Shown: positions 45,899 to 55,123, counted from the stretch's first letter. The stretch is 64,000 nucleotides of DNA from Brevibacterium sp. CS2 (GCF_005280295.1 NZ_CP040020.1:2976001-3040000), one strand, 5' to 3'. Made by a program: numbers and translations. The notes: generated by a model not told the origin, from the sequence alone.

Positions 45899-46289
45899 GA
45901 AGGACTCTCCTCTAGGTCAGGGGCGACCGGTTCGGCAGGGGTGACCGGCTTCGACGATCTCCTGGGACTGTACCACCGCGGGCGCGTGCGGCAGGGCCTG
46001 CAACGGAGTCCTCGGGCCGGGCCGGCGCGGGCGCGGGACCTGGGCCCGCGCGGCACCGGGTCGGGGCGTGTGAAGCACCGGGTCGGGGCCTGCGGAGCAC
46101 CGGCCCAGGGTCTGAGGAGCACCGGGTCGGGGCCTGCGGAGCACGGGGTCGGGCTCGTGCGGGTGCCTCGCTGATTGAGACGCCCCGGTGCCGCGACGGC
46201 GCCTGTGCCACACTGCCGGTACCGTCTCATCGTCATCGTCGGCGCTCCTCGAGGAAGAGGCGTCGGCACTGCTGGTCCCGGGAGGATCC
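45899..46289. other. Divergent interval between proS and CoA-transferase gene
   Basis: 391 bases, very G/C-rich. It holds the proS leader and probable promoter (about 45899-46000), a 22-bp tandem repeat (46053-46162), and the CoA-transferase upstream region. Open frames exist on the minus strand through the repeat, but the repeat length is not a multiple of three and the translations are Arg/Pro/Ala-rich with no family features, so I call no gene. Confidence 0.6.
46053..46162. repeat. 22-bp tandem repeat, five units
   Basis: Units begin at 46053, 46075, 46097, 46119 and 46141. Units 2 and 4 are identical; the common core is GCACCGGGTCGGGG followed by CTGCGGA-like bases. Unit 3 and unit 5 are the most diverged. 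The function is unknown. Confidence 0.9.
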
Positions 46290-47600
46290 ATGACCGATCA
46301 TCCACGTCTGCCGCTCGCCGGAGTGCGGGTGCTCGAGCTGGGGAACTACATCGCCGCTCCCACAGCCGGGCGGATGCTCGCCGACTTCGGCGCCGAGGTC
46401 GTCAAGGTCGAGCGGCCGGGCACCGGCGACGAGCTGCGCAACTGGCGTCTCCAGCAGGGCACGACCTCGCTGCTCTATCGCACGATCAATCGCAACAAGA
46501 AGTCGGTCGCGCTCGACCTCCGCTCCCCCGCCGGGCTCGCCGCGGTCAAGGCGCTCGTCGCGGAATCCGACATCCTGCTCGAGAACTTCCGGCCGGGCAC
46601 CCTCGAGAAGTGGGGTCTGGGTCCCGAGGTGCTCGACGAGCTCAACGACGAGCTCGTGCTCGTGCGGATCTCCGCGTTCGGTCAGACCGGCCCGCTGTCC
46701 GCCCGGCCCGGGTTCGCCGCCGTCGCCGAGGCGTACGGCGGCTTCCGCGAGCTCGTGGGCGATCCCGACCGGCCGCCGACGCGGGTCGGGGTGTCGATCG
46801 GGGATTCGATCGCCGGCATGCAGGCGGCGTTCGGCGCGTGCATGATGCTGTTCGACCGCGAGCGCCGGCGGGCACAGGCGAACGCGAAGTCCGATGAGCC
46901 GGATGCACCGCGCACGGTCGACGTCGCCCTCAACGAGGCGATGTTCTCCGTCATGGAATCGCTCGTGCCCGACTACTCCGCGTTCGGACGGCTGCGCACC
47001 CGCACCGGCGGGCGCACCGAGGGGATCGCGCCGTCGAACGCCTATGTGTGCGCGGAGGGGAAGTCGATCGTCATCGCCGGCAACGGCAACGGGATCTTCC
47101 GCCGCTACATGGAGGTCATCGGCCGGCCCGACCTCGCCGCCGACCCGGGCTTGGCCTCGAACGCGCAGCGGTGGGCGCGCCGGGACGAGCTCGACGCTGC
47201 GATCGGAGCCTGGACGGCGGAGCGCACCGTGGACGACGCGCTCGCCGCACTCGATGCCGCCGGCGTGCCGGCCGGGCCGATCTACACCGCCGAGGACATC
47301 CTCGCCGACGAGCAGTACCGGGCGCGGAACATGATCCAGCGCTTCGACGTCGACATCGGCGACGGGGTGCTGCCCGATGTGGCGTTCCCCGGGATCACCC
47401 CGGTGATCGGCGGGACCTCGGTGGAGATCGACCACCTCGGGCCCGACCTCGGGGAGCACACACGCGAGGTGCTCGAGGCCGCCGGGGTCGATTCCGGGAC
47501 GATCGCGGAGGTCCTCGGCGGCGGTGGGGCCGACAGTGCGGCCGGCAGTGAGAACGATGGAGCACGGAGAACGTCAGGAGCAGAGGGAGGACGACCATGA
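46290..47600 (+). CDS. CaiB/BaiF family CoA-transferase, SUGCT-like
   Basis: 436-residue family III CoA-transferase. Visible motifs: VLELGNYIAAPTAGRMLADFGAEVVKVE near residues 15-42, ENFRPGTLEKWG near 95-106, and GVSIGDSIAGMQAAFGA near 170-186. The order of conserved blocks (TEGIAPSNAYVCAEGKSIVIAGNGNGIF) is closest, from memory, to succinate:hydroxymethylglutarate/glutarate CoA-transferases. ATG 46290 follows GGGAGGATCC. The stop overlaps the HMG-CoA-lyase-like gene (ATGA), so the pair probably activates and then cleaves a branched dicarboxylic acid. A tail of about 30 low-complexity residues follows the fold. Confidence 0.87.
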   Translation: MTDHPRLPLAGVRVLELGNYIAAPTAGRMLADFGAEVVKVERPGTGDELRNWRLQQGTTSLLYRTINRNKKSVALDLRSPAGLAAVKALVAESDILLENFRPGTLEKWGLGPEVLDELNDELVLVRISAFGQTGPLSARPGFAAVAEAYGGFRELVGDPDRPPTRVGVSIGDSIAGMQAAFGACMMLFDRERRRAQANAKSDEPDAPRTVDVALNEAMFSVMESLVPDYSAFGRLRTRTGGRTEGIAPSNAYVCAEGKSIVIAGNGNGIFRRYMEVIGRPDLAADPGLASNAQRWARRDELDAAIGAWTAERTVDDALAALDAAGVPAGPIYTAEDILADEQYRARNMIQRFDVDIGDGVLPDVAFPGITPVIGGTSVEIDHLGPDLGEHTREVLEAAGVDSGTIAEVLGGGGADSAAGSENDGARRTSGAEGGRP

Positions 47601-48553
47601 CCGAGGACACCACCAGCACCGGTCCCGGTGCGCACCCGACCGCGCGGCTGCGCGATGTCACGCTGCGCGACGGCCTGCAGCTCACCGGTGGGCTCCTCGA
47701 GACCGAGGTCAAGGTCGACCTCATCCGGGAGCTGCTCGCGCTCGGCGTGCCGGAGCTCGAGATCGGGTCGCTCGCCCGGCCGGACCTCGTCCCGCCGATG
47801 GCGAACACGCTCGAGGTCGTCGCCGCGCTCACGTCGGAGGAGCTGCGCAGCTGCTGGCTGTGGGTGGCGACACCGCGCCACGTCGAGCGCGCGGTCGCGG
47901 CCGGCGTGACCCGCCTGCAGTACTGCCTGTCGGTGTCCGATGCGCACAACCGGGCGAACATCGGACGCTCGACCGAGGACTCGATGGCCGCGCTCCCCCG
48001 CGCTCTCGACATCGCCGCCGAGGCGGGTGCGGAGCTCCAGCTGTGCCTGGCGACGTCGTTCACCTGCCCCTTCGACGGGCCGGTCGATCCGCGGCGCACA
48101 CTCGCGCTCGTGGCTGATCCGCGCGCGGCCCGGTGCAGCGAGACCGTCATCGCCGACACCCTGGGGCAGGCCGATCCGGCTCAGGTGGCGCTTCTCGTGG
48201 CGGGGGCCGCACGGCTGCGGCCGCATGCCGGCGTCGTCTTCCACGGCCACGACACCTGGGGGCTGGGCGTGGCGAACACGCTGGCGGCGATCACGGCGGG
48301 CGCGACCTCGGTCGACGGTGCGCTCGGCGGTCTGGGCGGGTGCCCGTTCGCGCCGGGGGCCTCGGGGAACACCTCGAGCGAGGACATCCTGTTCGCGACG
48401 AAGCCCGACTGGCTCACCACGGAGCGGTTCGCCCGGATCGTCGAGCTCGGTGAGGACCTCACCGCACGCCTCGGCGAGCGCAACGCCTCGAAGGCGGCAC
48501 AGGGCGCCCGCTCGACCGCGCATGCCTTCCCGTGGGTGATCAGCGGGACCTGA
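47597..48553 (+). CDS. Hydroxymethylglutaryl-CoA lyase-like enzyme
   Basis: 318-residue TIM-barrel of the HMGL-like family. The metal/catalytic residues are in place: Arg24-Asp25 in LRDGLQ, His216 and His218 in HGHDTWG, Cys249 in GGLGGCPFAPGASGN, and Asn258. The Cys in this loop is the mark of true HMG-CoA lyases, which split HMG-CoA to acetoacetate and acetyl-CoA. The coupled CoA-transferase would supply the CoA ester; a related 3-hydroxy-3-methyl acyl-CoA substrate is possible. It could serve leucine or meglutol breakdown. Confidence 0.86.
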   Translation: MTEDTTSTGPGAHPTARLRDVTLRDGLQLTGGLLETEVKVDLIRELLALGVPELEIGSLARPDLVPPMANTLEVVAALTSEELRSCWLWVATPRHVERAVAAGVTRLQYCLSVSDAHNRANIGRSTEDSMAALPRALDIAAEAGAELQLCLATSFTCPFDGPVDPRRTLALVADPRAARCSETVIADTLGQADPAQVALLVAGAARLRPHAGVVFHGHDTWGLGVANTLAAITAGATSVDGALGGLGGCPFAPGASGNTSSEDILFATKPDWLTTERFARIVELGEDLTARLGERNASKAAQGARSTAHAFPWVISGT

Positions 48554-48752
48554 TCCGTCGAGCGTGACCGGCTGATCTCGATCGTCTGTCGACCGGCATT
48601 CCGTGACCGCGCGCGTGACCGGCAATCGGTGACGGATCGAGACTGACCGGCCACCGTGCCTCAGGGTCGACGGCTTCAAACCGGCTGCAGTTGCTCGAAC
48701 TGGTGGCCGCTGGCACCGCCTCCATCCGCGCCCCGGCGACTGATCGCGGTTC

Positions 48753-50543
48753 TCAGAACGGCGGCGGGTCGTCGTCCGCATGGGTCCACAGCGCATCGTC
48801 AGCGCCGCTGCGACAGGTCCACGGATCGGGCGGCCCAGCGGGCCGCGGACGGCCGCGATCAGCAGGAGGGTCGGGCGAGCGATCAGGTTCGGAGCAGAAT
48901 CGGCGATCACCCGGTCCGGCGCGGTCATCGGGATCCATCGGTCCCGCGCGGTCGTCAGGGCTCACCGGTCCGGCGCGGCCGCTCGGGTCCGGCAGTCCGA
49001 GGACGCGGAGCATCTCGCGGGCCGCTGCCTGGTCGATGATGCGCTCGGCCGAGCGGACCTCGGCAATGATGCCGTGGGGGAACTCCCACCGTTTCATCCC
49101 TCCCGGACCGGTGCGGAGCGTGAGCGTCCGCTTGGTCTTCATCAGGTGGTGCGCCCTGCACAGGGGGTGGAGATTCTCCAGGTCGGTGCGGCCGCCGGCC
49201 GCCGGATCCGCATGATCGAACGGGATCGCGTGGTCGGCGTCGCAGGTCTCGGCCCGCCGGGTGCATCCGGGCGCGGTGCACCAGATCCATTTCTCGTTCA
49301 TCGTCATCCGGATGCCTTTGGGGATCGCGTAGGAGCGAGCGGCATCGTCGCAGACGGCGCCGGAGACGGGGTCGGTGAGGATCCGGTAGAACGTCGAGCT
49401 TCGGGACGCGAACCGCTGGGCCATCTCCACCGGAACAGGCCCGCCGTCCGACCAGTGGCCGGGCAGCTCGGCGTGTCCGGTGAGGCTGAGGAATGGGACC
49501 GTGACGACGACGGTCGCCTGTCGGCGCAGCCATTCCTGGTTCGTCGGGCAGGTGATGACGACACGGCTCGGGTCAGCGGGCGGGCTGCCCGATCCCGGGG
49601 CCGGATCCGCATCGACCGGTGGTGCAGCGTCGCACGCATCAGCCACACCGCCTGCGGTTCGGACGAGTGCATCGACGAGCTCACCGGCGTCGGTTCCAGT
49701 GGCGGGGTCGCCGCGGCCGAAGTCGACGGGGTTGAGGACTTCGACCTCGGTGCCGGGCGCGATCGTGCTCAAGAGGTCGAACATCAGCTGCGGCACCGTG
49801 CGGTCGTCGACGATCACCGCTCCCGGCGGGAGCTGCTCGCCGAAGGTGCCGGTCTGCGCCCGCGCGATCGCCCGGGCGGTGGCCTCGAGCCGCCGGTGCA
49901 GGGCGTAGAGCGGTTCGAGCGGGCCGGTCAGCAGGAGCTTCCCCTCGGAGGGATCGCTGCGCCAGAACTCGACGCGCCGGCGGGTGTGGACGTCCTCGGC
50001 CCGGTCGTCATTGTCGGTGAGCAGGCGGATGAGATCGTTGACCGCTCGGCAGTACGACTCCCACGCCAGATCGAGTCGCAGCTCCGCGATCCCGGCGTCG
50101 AGCTCGGCGAGCGCGGCATCCCCCAGGCGATGCGCGCGCCGCGCCGCGTACTGCAGACGGTCGAAGCGCATCCGCCCGGCCTGCACGAGCGCGCGCGTGC
50201 GATGAAGGCTGAAACAGGCGATGAGTGCGTCTCGGGCGGTCGAGTAGGCGCGGGTGATCGTGGAGTCGAGCACGGCGGCGAGGCAGGTGAGGTGCTCCCC
50301 CGTCATCCGCTCGAGGACCCATTTCGACGTGGACACGAGCGACGTGGACACGAGCTCCGCTGCGGGTTGGGGCGCCGGTTCGGGCTCGAGGTCGAGGCAC
50401 TCCTCGACGACGGTGTCCGCGATGAGGCGCATCCGCGCGAGCATGAGCCGATCGTAGGCGGGCAGCGAGTCCTGCAGACGCAGCAGCGCCGGGGCACCGT
50501 CGGGCACTCGCGCACCTGCGGGGTGGGTCGTCGTCGCGGTCAT
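48753..50543 (-). CDS. DUF222 domain protein with HNH endonuclease motif
   Basis: 596 residues. The N-terminal two thirds is the helical DUF222 domain (visible R-Y-A-R-H-L-like RLQYAARRAHRLGDAAL segment). The HNH motif lies at about 418-467: paired Cys (CTAPGC), CDADHAIPFDHADP, then NLHPLCRAHHLMKT. A Pro/Asp-rich tail has a degenerate DDRAGP repeat. Such genes are abundant in Micrococcales and Mycobacteriales genomes; many appear to be selfish or mobile, and their role is unknown. I start at ATG 50543 (GAGGAGG about 11 bases upstream). A TTG 195 bases further out lacks a ribosome site. Confidence 0.82.
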   Translation of the reverse strand: MTATTTHPAGARVPDGAPALLRLQDSLPAYDRLMLARMRLIADTVVEECLDLEPEPAPQPAAELVSTSLVSTSKWVLERMTGEHLTCLAAVLDSTITRAYSTARDALIACFSLHRTRALVQAGRMRFDRLQYAARRAHRLGDAALAELDAGIAELRLDLAWESYCRAVNDLIRLLTDNDDRAEDVHTRRRVEFWRSDPSEGKLLLTGPLEPLYALHRRLEATARAIARAQTGTFGEQLPPGAVIVDDRTVPQLMFDLLSTIAPGTEVEVLNPVDFGRGDPATGTDAGELVDALVRTAGGVADACDAAPPVDADPAPGSGSPPADPSRVVITCPTNQEWLRRQATVVVTVPFLSLTGHAELPGHWSDGGPVPVEMAQRFASRSSTFYRILTDPVSGAVCDDAARSYAIPKGIRMTMNEKWIWCTAPGCTRRAETCDADHAIPFDHADPAAGGRTDLENLHPLCRAHHLMKTKRTLTLRTGPGGMKRWEFPHGIIAEVRSAERIIDQAAAREMLRVLGLPDPSGRAGPVSPDDRAGPMDPDDRAGPGDRRFCSEPDRSPDPPADRGRPRPAGPPDPWTCRSGADDALWTHADDDPPPF

Positions 50544-50955
50544 CGGGCTGCTCGCCTCCTCTCTCCGTGCCTCGGCCGCACCGGTCCTCGCCCAGCGGTC
50601 CTGCAGCTGCGAACCGGTGTCGTCTGCTCCACCCTCTCCGACCGGTCCGGTCGAACTCGATATCCCGTGATCGGGGTCCAGCGGGTGGTGCTTCTGTGAT
50701 TCCACGCTATCGGGAGGCACGGACACGGAACGGCTCAAATGAGTCGCAGAGTCACGTTATCCACAACCCGTTCGAAAATAAGTTGAATATTCTTTCCTGT
50801 GTTCCATCGATTGTGGACGAACCCGAGGTGCACCTCGGCCCTTCCCCGCACGTCCGGGTGCCGGTGACTGCACCGGTGATGGCACGATGGCAGGAGGACA
50901 CCGGCACCCGCCGGTCACCCACCGCACTCGACACCACACCATCCGAGGAGTCACC
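50544..50955. other. Divergent interval between HNH gene and nitrilase gene
   Basis: 412 bases. The part at 50735-50830 is markedly A/T-rich for this genome and holds a perfect DnaA box and a possible second box (TGTGGACGA) near 50812-50820. The rest is ordinary G/C-rich sequence with the presumed promoters of both genes. I see no gene in it. Confidence 0.55.
50757..50765 (+). promoter_or_regulatory. DnaA box
   Basis: TTATCCACA, the exact consensus DnaA-binding nonamer, in an A/T-rich patch. It is a single site, so not an origin by itself. Confidence 0.5.
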
Positions 50956-51879
50956 ATGACCCGAGTCGCCGTCGTCCAGACCGGTTCCATCCCCTTCGAC
51001 AGCGCCGCCACCACGGCGAAGATCTGCAGTCTGATCGACGACGCGGCACGGGCCGGGGCGGAGCTCGCGGTGTTCCCGGAAGCCACCCTCGGGACCTATC
51101 CGAAGGGTCTGACCTTCGGCGCCCCGGTGGGCCGGCGCACCGATGCCGGCCGGGACGAGTACCAGCGGTACTTCGACAACGCCGTCGCCCTCGACGGCCC
51201 CGAGCTCGAGGAGATCGCGGAGGCCGCCCGCCGCACGGGAGTGTTCACGGTGCTGGGGATCATCGAGCGCCTCGGCCAGACGCTCTACTGCACCGCCGTC
51301 CACATCGACGCCGAGCACGGCATCGGCGGCCACCACCGCAAGCTCATGCCCACCGGGTCCGAGCGCCTGATCTGGGGATTCGGCGACGGGTCGACCCTGC
51401 CGGTCGTCGACTCCCCCGCCGGCAGGACCGGCGCGGTGATCTGCTGGGAGAACTACATGCCGCTGCTCCGGCAGGCGATGTACGCCCAGGGCGTCGAGAT
51501 CTACTGCGCTCCGACGGTCGACGATCGCGACACCTGGCAGCACACCATGGCCCACATCGCGATGGAGGGCCGCTGCTTCGTCCTCTCCGCGTGCCAGGCG
51601 ATCCGCGCGGAGGACTTCGGGGACGACTACGCGAGCGTGCTCGAGCCGAACGAGGCCGGCTGGCTGATCCGCGGCGGCTCGGCGATCTACGGCCCCACCG
51701 GCGAACTGCTCGCCGGCCCCGTCTACGACGAGGAGACGATCCTCACCGCCGAGGTCGACGTCACCGCCCGCTCCCGCACCACCTACGACTTCGACCCGGT
51801 CGGGCACTACTCCCGGCCCGACGTCTTCGAACTCACCGTCGACACCCGACCCCGGCCCGGCGTCGAGTTCACCGGCTGA
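50956..51879 (+). CDS. Nitrilase-superfamily carbon-nitrogen hydrolase
   Basis: 307 residues. The catalytic triad is complete: Glu42 (FPEATLG), Lys129 (HHRKLMPTGSERLIWGFGDG) and Cys163 (VICWENYMPL). The CWENYMP block and the GFGDGS segment after the Lys are typical of true nitrilases (branch 1), which convert a nitrile to acid and ammonia, rather than amidases. The substrate is unknown. ATG 50956 has GGAG upstream. It is divergent from the HNH gene and convergent with the DUF1990 gene. Confidence 0.9.
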   Translation: MTRVAVVQTGSIPFDSAATTAKICSLIDDAARAGAELAVFPEATLGTYPKGLTFGAPVGRRTDAGRDEYQRYFDNAVALDGPELEEIAEAARRTGVFTVLGIIERLGQTLYCTAVHIDAEHGIGGHHRKLMPTGSERLIWGFGDGSTLPVVDSPAGRTGAVICWENYMPLLRQAMYAQGVEIYCAPTVDDRDTWQHTMAHIAMEGRCFVLSACQAIRAEDFGDDYASVLEPNEAGWLIRGGSAIYGPTGELLAGPVYDEETILTAEVDVTARSRTTYDFDPVGHYSRPDVFELTVDTRPRPGVEFTG

Positions 51880-51915
51880 GCGGGGCCGCGCCCCCCGCGA
51901 GCCGGATCGTCCCGG

Positions 51916-52416
51916 TCAGCCCGGCCGGCGCAGGGCGGCGCGGTAGCGGCGGCGCACCACCTGCTGGGCGACGAGCAGTGCCGGGTACAGCGGCCGCCAG
52001 AACCCGGCCGGGGCGGGCCGGGTGAGGGAGCGGATCGTCAGCCGCACCTCGGGTCCGGCCCGGTGGACGATGAACGCCTCCTCGCCGTCGAGCGGATGGC
52101 CGGGGCGGGTGCGGTAGGCGAAGCCCACCCGATCCGCCGCGCGGACGACCTCGACCACCTCGACCGGTTCGACGACCGTGATCCCGAGCAGGCCGGCGGT
52201 GACCGTCGGGCGTGCGCCGACGACCGCCTCGGCGGCGGGCGCCACCCGGAACCCGCTGCGCGTCTTCACGGTCCAGCGGAGGACCTCGGTGCTCGCACGG
52301 TCCCACATCGCCTGGCCGCGCCCGATGACCGAGGTGGACTCGTGGGCGCGCAGGCCTCGCGGCGGTGTCCAGTCGATGAGGGCGGGTGCGGTGAGGCTCA
52401 CCGGTGGTGGAGTCAT
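51916..52416 (-). CDS. DUF1990 family protein
   Basis: 166 residues. The IGRGQAMWDRASTEVLRWTVKTRSGF segment, the RVGFAYRTRPGHPLDGEEAFIVHR segment, and the final WRPLYPALLVAQQVVRRRYRAAL helix match DUF1990, a family of unknown function found in actinobacteria and plants. No signal peptide or catalytic motif is visible. It is convergent with the nitrilase gene and divergent from the S4 protein gene. Confidence 0.85.
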   Translation of the reverse strand: MTPPPVSLTAPALIDWTPPRGLRAHESTSVIGRGQAMWDRASTEVLRWTVKTRSGFRVAPAAEAVVGARPTVTAGLLGITVVEPVEVVEVVRAADRVGFAYRTRPGHPLDGEEAFIVHRAGPEVRLTIRSLTRPAPAGFWRPLYPALLVAQQVVRRRYRAALRRPG

Positions 52417-52573
52417 GCACCCAGTCTCTCAACTCCGCGGACGCATCCGCCCCTTCCGAGTCTGCCGCGGGCAGCCGGTGGGCTGCCAGGCATCCGCATC
52501 ACTGCCGGCGCGGGGACGGCCGGCCGGGCCGCCCCATGCCGCTCCGAGCTGTCCTCGGCTCTGCGGAGAACCG

Positions 52574-52579
52574 TAGACT
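52574..52579 (+). promoter_or_regulatory. Candidate -10 for leaderless S4-protein mRNA
   Basis: TAGACT with ATG 52586 about 7 bases downstream, so the transcript would be leaderless. The -35 region shows no clear match. Confidence 0.4.
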
Positions 52580-52585
52580 CGACCC

Positions 52586-53026
52586 ATGCCCGAACCCCGT
52601 TTCGACTCCAGCGAATCCCAGCGCATCGACGTCTGGCTGTGGGCCGTGCGGATGTTCCGGACCCGGTCGGCGGCGACCACGGCGTGCCGGGGCGGGCACG
52701 TGCAGCTCGACGGCCAGCGGGTCAAGGCCTCGCAGAAGGTGCGGATCGGTCAGGAGGTCCGGGTGCGTCGAACCGGATTCGAGAAGATCCTCCGCATCAC
52801 CGCCCTCCTCGACACGCGCGGCGGTGCGCCGATCGCCCAGCAGTGCTACGAGGACCTCACGCCCCCGCCGGATCCGACCCTGCGCGGATGGGTGCCGCGA
52901 CGCGACAAGGGCACCGGGCGGCCGACGAAGAAGGACCGGCGCGCGCTCGAGGCCCTGCGCGGACGGGACCGGTCCGGCGCCGAGGCGCCCGGTGAGTTCC
53001 GCTTCGACCCGCGGGAGGACGACTGA
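52586..53026 (+). CDS. S4-domain RNA-binding protein, Hsp15-like
   Basis: 146 residues. The S4 domain fills about residues 12-75 (QRIDVWLWAVRMFRTRSAATTACRGGHV, with the QLDGQRVKASQKVRIGQEVRV turn). The basic tail PRRDKGTGRPTKKDRR is typical of the heat-shock protein 15/YrfH family, which binds stalled 50S subunits carrying peptidyl-tRNA. Whether this member does so is inferred. It has no upstream Shine-Dalgarno and is a leaderless candidate. Confidence 0.87.
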   Translation: MPEPRFDSSESQRIDVWLWAVRMFRTRSAATTACRGGHVQLDGQRVKASQKVRIGQEVRVRRTGFEKILRITALLDTRGGAPIAQQCYEDLTPPPDPTLRGWVPRRDKGTGRPTKKDRRALEALRGRDRSGAEAPGEFRFDPREDD

Positions 53027-53099
53027 CGCTGCTGTCGCGTGAGATTGCGATGGTTCGCGGAATCGTTCCCAGGAACCTTCGAGAATTGCACTCCGGGAG

Positions 53100-53975
53100 T
53101 CAGTAGATGATCGTGGCGAACCGGCCGCGCTGGGAGTAGCCGGCGGCGGCGTAGGTGCGCAGCGCCGGGGCGTTGAAGGCGTTGACGTAGAGGCTGACGA
53201 CGGGCGCCACGGTGCGCCGGACGTGGTCGGTGACGGCGACCATGCCGGGCGCGGCGAGCCCGCGGCCGCGGAACACCGGGTGCACCCACACCCCCTGGAT
53301 CTGCACCGCGGTGTCCGAACGGATGCCGATGTCGGCCTTGAACACGACCTGCAGCGCGGAGTTCTGCGCCGGCCAGCGGGGCAGCGGCTCGCCGTCCGGC
53401 CCGCGCTCGGCGGTGTAGAGCAGGGTGGAGCCGCTGGCGAGGTTCGAGCGGACCTTGCTCAGGTACCCCGCGGAGCCGTTCTCCACCGGGGAGAACCCGA
53501 CCTCCTCGGTGAACATCTCGACGGCCGCCGCGTAGGCCTCGCTGACGTCCTCGAGGTCCCCGACCCGCACCTCGGCGGCGGGCGCCACGCGGGGCTGCCG
53601 GTCGGCGACCATGAACGGCTGGTCGGCGCGCACGCTGCGAGCCGGGCCCCAGCGCAGCCGCCGGTGGAGGTCGATGACCGGCCGGTGGTCGCCGATGATC
53701 GAACAGGCGAAGCGACCGCGCGAATTGAGCATGTCGGCGACGAGCGCGTTGGTGCGCGGGGTCGCGCCGAGCGAGATGATGCTGCCGCCGATCCAGTAGG
53801 CGGCGACCGGCTCGTCCCCGTCGAACACCCCGTACAGGGTCCCGGACGGGGACGACACCTGCGCGCTGCGGGTGAGCTCGAGCAGACTGGCGAGGAACAC
53901 GTGCTGGGCGGGGTCGGCCTCGGTGAGCCTGCTCAACCAGTCGGTGTGCTCGTGGCCGAGCCGGGCCAGCCGCAT
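53100..53975 (-). CDS. GNAT-family acetyltransferase with N-terminal DUF4081
   Basis: 291 residues: an N-terminal DUF4081 domain (TEADPAQHVFLASLLEL ... FACSIIGDHRPVIDLHRRL) and a C-terminal GNAT fold. The GNAT acetyl-CoA loop is GVWVHPVFRGRGLAAPGMVAVTDHV, with LYVNAFNAPALRTYAAAGY following. It is the counterpart of M. tuberculosis Rv2867c, which lies next to ispG in the same order. The substrate is unknown. The ATG overlaps the ispG stop by one base (TGATG). Confidence 0.88.
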   Translation of the reverse strand: MRLARLGHEHTDWLSRLTEADPAQHVFLASLLELTRSAQVSSPSGTLYGVFDGDEPVAAYWIGGSIISLGATPRTNALVADMLNSRGRFACSIIGDHRPVIDLHRRLRWGPARSVRADQPFMVADRQPRVAPAAEVRVGDLEDVSEAYAAAVEMFTEEVGFSPVENGSAGYLSKVRSNLASGSTLLYTAERGPDGEPLPRWPAQNSALQVVFKADIGIRSDTAVQIQGVWVHPVFRGRGLAAPGMVAVTDHVRRTVAPVVSLYVNAFNAPALRTYAAAGYSQRGRFATIIY

Positions 53976-55123
53976 CAGCCGACGACCACCTCGGCCGGAC
54001 CCGACGGAGCCTCCATCTCCTCGGCGATGCGCATGGCCTCTTCGATGAGGGTCTCGACGATCTCGGACTCCGGCACGGTCTTGATGACCTCGCCCTTGAC
54101 GAAGATCTGGCCCTTGCCGTTGCCGCTGGCCACGCCGAGGTCGGCTTCGCGCGCCTCACCGGGCCCGTTGACCACGCAACCCATGACTGCCACCCGGAGC
54201 GGCACCTCCATGCCCTCGAGGCCGGCGGTGACCTTGTCGGCGAGCGTGTAGACGTCGACCTGGGCGCGGCCGCACGAGGGGCACGACACGATCTCGAGCT
54301 TCCGCGGGCGCAGGTTGAGGGATTCGAGGATCTGGTTGCCGACCTTGATCTCTTCGACGGGCGGGGCGGACAGGGAGACGCGGATGGTGTCGCCGATCCC
54401 CTGGCTCAGCAGCGCGCCGAACGCGGTGGCGGACTTGATCGTGCCCTGGAACGCAGGCCCGGCCTCGGTCACGCCGAGGTGCAGCGGCCAGTCGCCGGCC
54501 TCGGCGAGCAGCTCGTAGGCGCGCACCATGACGACCGGGTCGTTGTGCTTCACGGAGATCTTGAAGTCGTGGAAGTCGTGCTCCTCGAACAGGGAGGCCT
54601 CCCACACCGCCGACTCGACGAGCGCCTCCGGCGTGGCCTTGCCGTACTTCTCCATGATCCGCTTGTCGAGGGAGCCGGCGTTGACGCCGATCCGGATCGA
54701 CACGCCCGCATCCGAGGCGGCCCGGGAGATCTCCTTGACCTGATCGTCGAACTTGCGGATGTTGCCCGGGTTGACGCGGACCGCCGCGCAGCCGGCGTCG
54801 ATCGCGGCGTACACGTACTTGGGCTGGAAGTGGATGTCGGCGATGACCGGGATCTGGCTCTTCGCCGCGATCGCCGGCAGAGCCTCGGCGTCGTCCGCGC
54901 TCGGGCAGGCGACGCGCACGATGTCGCAGCCGGCCGCGGTGAGCTCCGCGATCTGCTGGAGGGTGGCGTTGATGTCGGTGGTCTTCGTCGTCGTCATCGA
55001 CTGGACGCTCACCGGGGATTCGGACCCCACACCCACCGAGCCGACCTTGATCTGGCGGGTCTGCCGGCGAGGAGCGAGCACCGGGGGCGGAGCGGCGGGC
55101 ATTCCGAGGTTGACCGAGGTCAC
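53975..55123 (-). CDS. ispG: 4-hydroxy-3-methylbut-2-en-1-yl diphosphate synthase
   Basis: Iron-sulfur reductase of the MEP pathway that makes HMBPP from MEcPP. 382 residues, the bacterial two-domain form. The cluster ligands Cys281 and Cys284 (SCPSCGRAQ) and Cys316 ([11 protein letters not shown]) are present, with Glu323 as the likely fourth ligand. The start is GTG with AAGGGAAA upstream. A possible -10 (TACGAT on the minus strand, 55180-55185) lies about 60 bases upstream. It follows rip1 after 166 bases with no clear hairpin. Confidence 0.95.
   Translation of the reverse strand: MTSVNLGMPAAPPPVLAPRRQTRQIKVGSVGVGSESPVSVQSMTTTKTTDINATLQQIAELTAAGCDIVRVACPSADDAEALPAIAAKSQIPVIADIHFQPKYVYAAIDAGCAAVRVNPGNIRKFDDQVKEISRAASDAGVSIRIGVNAGSLDKRIMEKYGKATPEALVESAVWEASLFEEHDFHDFKISVKHNDPVVMVRAYELLAEAGDWPLHLGVTEAGPAFQGTIKSATAFGALLSQGIGDTIRVSLSAPPVEEIKVGNQILESLNLRPRKLEIVSCPSCGRAQVDVYTLADKVTAGLEGMEVPLRVAVMGCVVNGPGEAREADLGVASGNGKGQIFVKGEVIKTVPESEIVETLIEEAMRIAEEMEAPSGPAEVVVG

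Noticed and set aside
46053-46162. CRISPR-like array
   Set aside because: Units are contiguous with no spacers, only 22 bases long, and no cas gene is near.
45912-46305. Minus-strand frames with repeated Pro/Gly/Ala peptides across the 22-bp repeat
   Set aside because: The 22-base period shifts frame each unit; no homology pattern, no ribosome site.
48554-48752. Repeated GTGACCGG motifs in the gap between the lyase and HNH genes
   Set aside because: Irregular spacing and short length; probably chance in G/C-rich DNA, and no convincing terminator stem.
50752-50790. Second LexA box (CGAAAATAAGTTGA) upstream of the HNH gene
   Set aside because: Only about 7 of 10 key positions match the SOS consensus, and the A/T-rich context raises chance matches.
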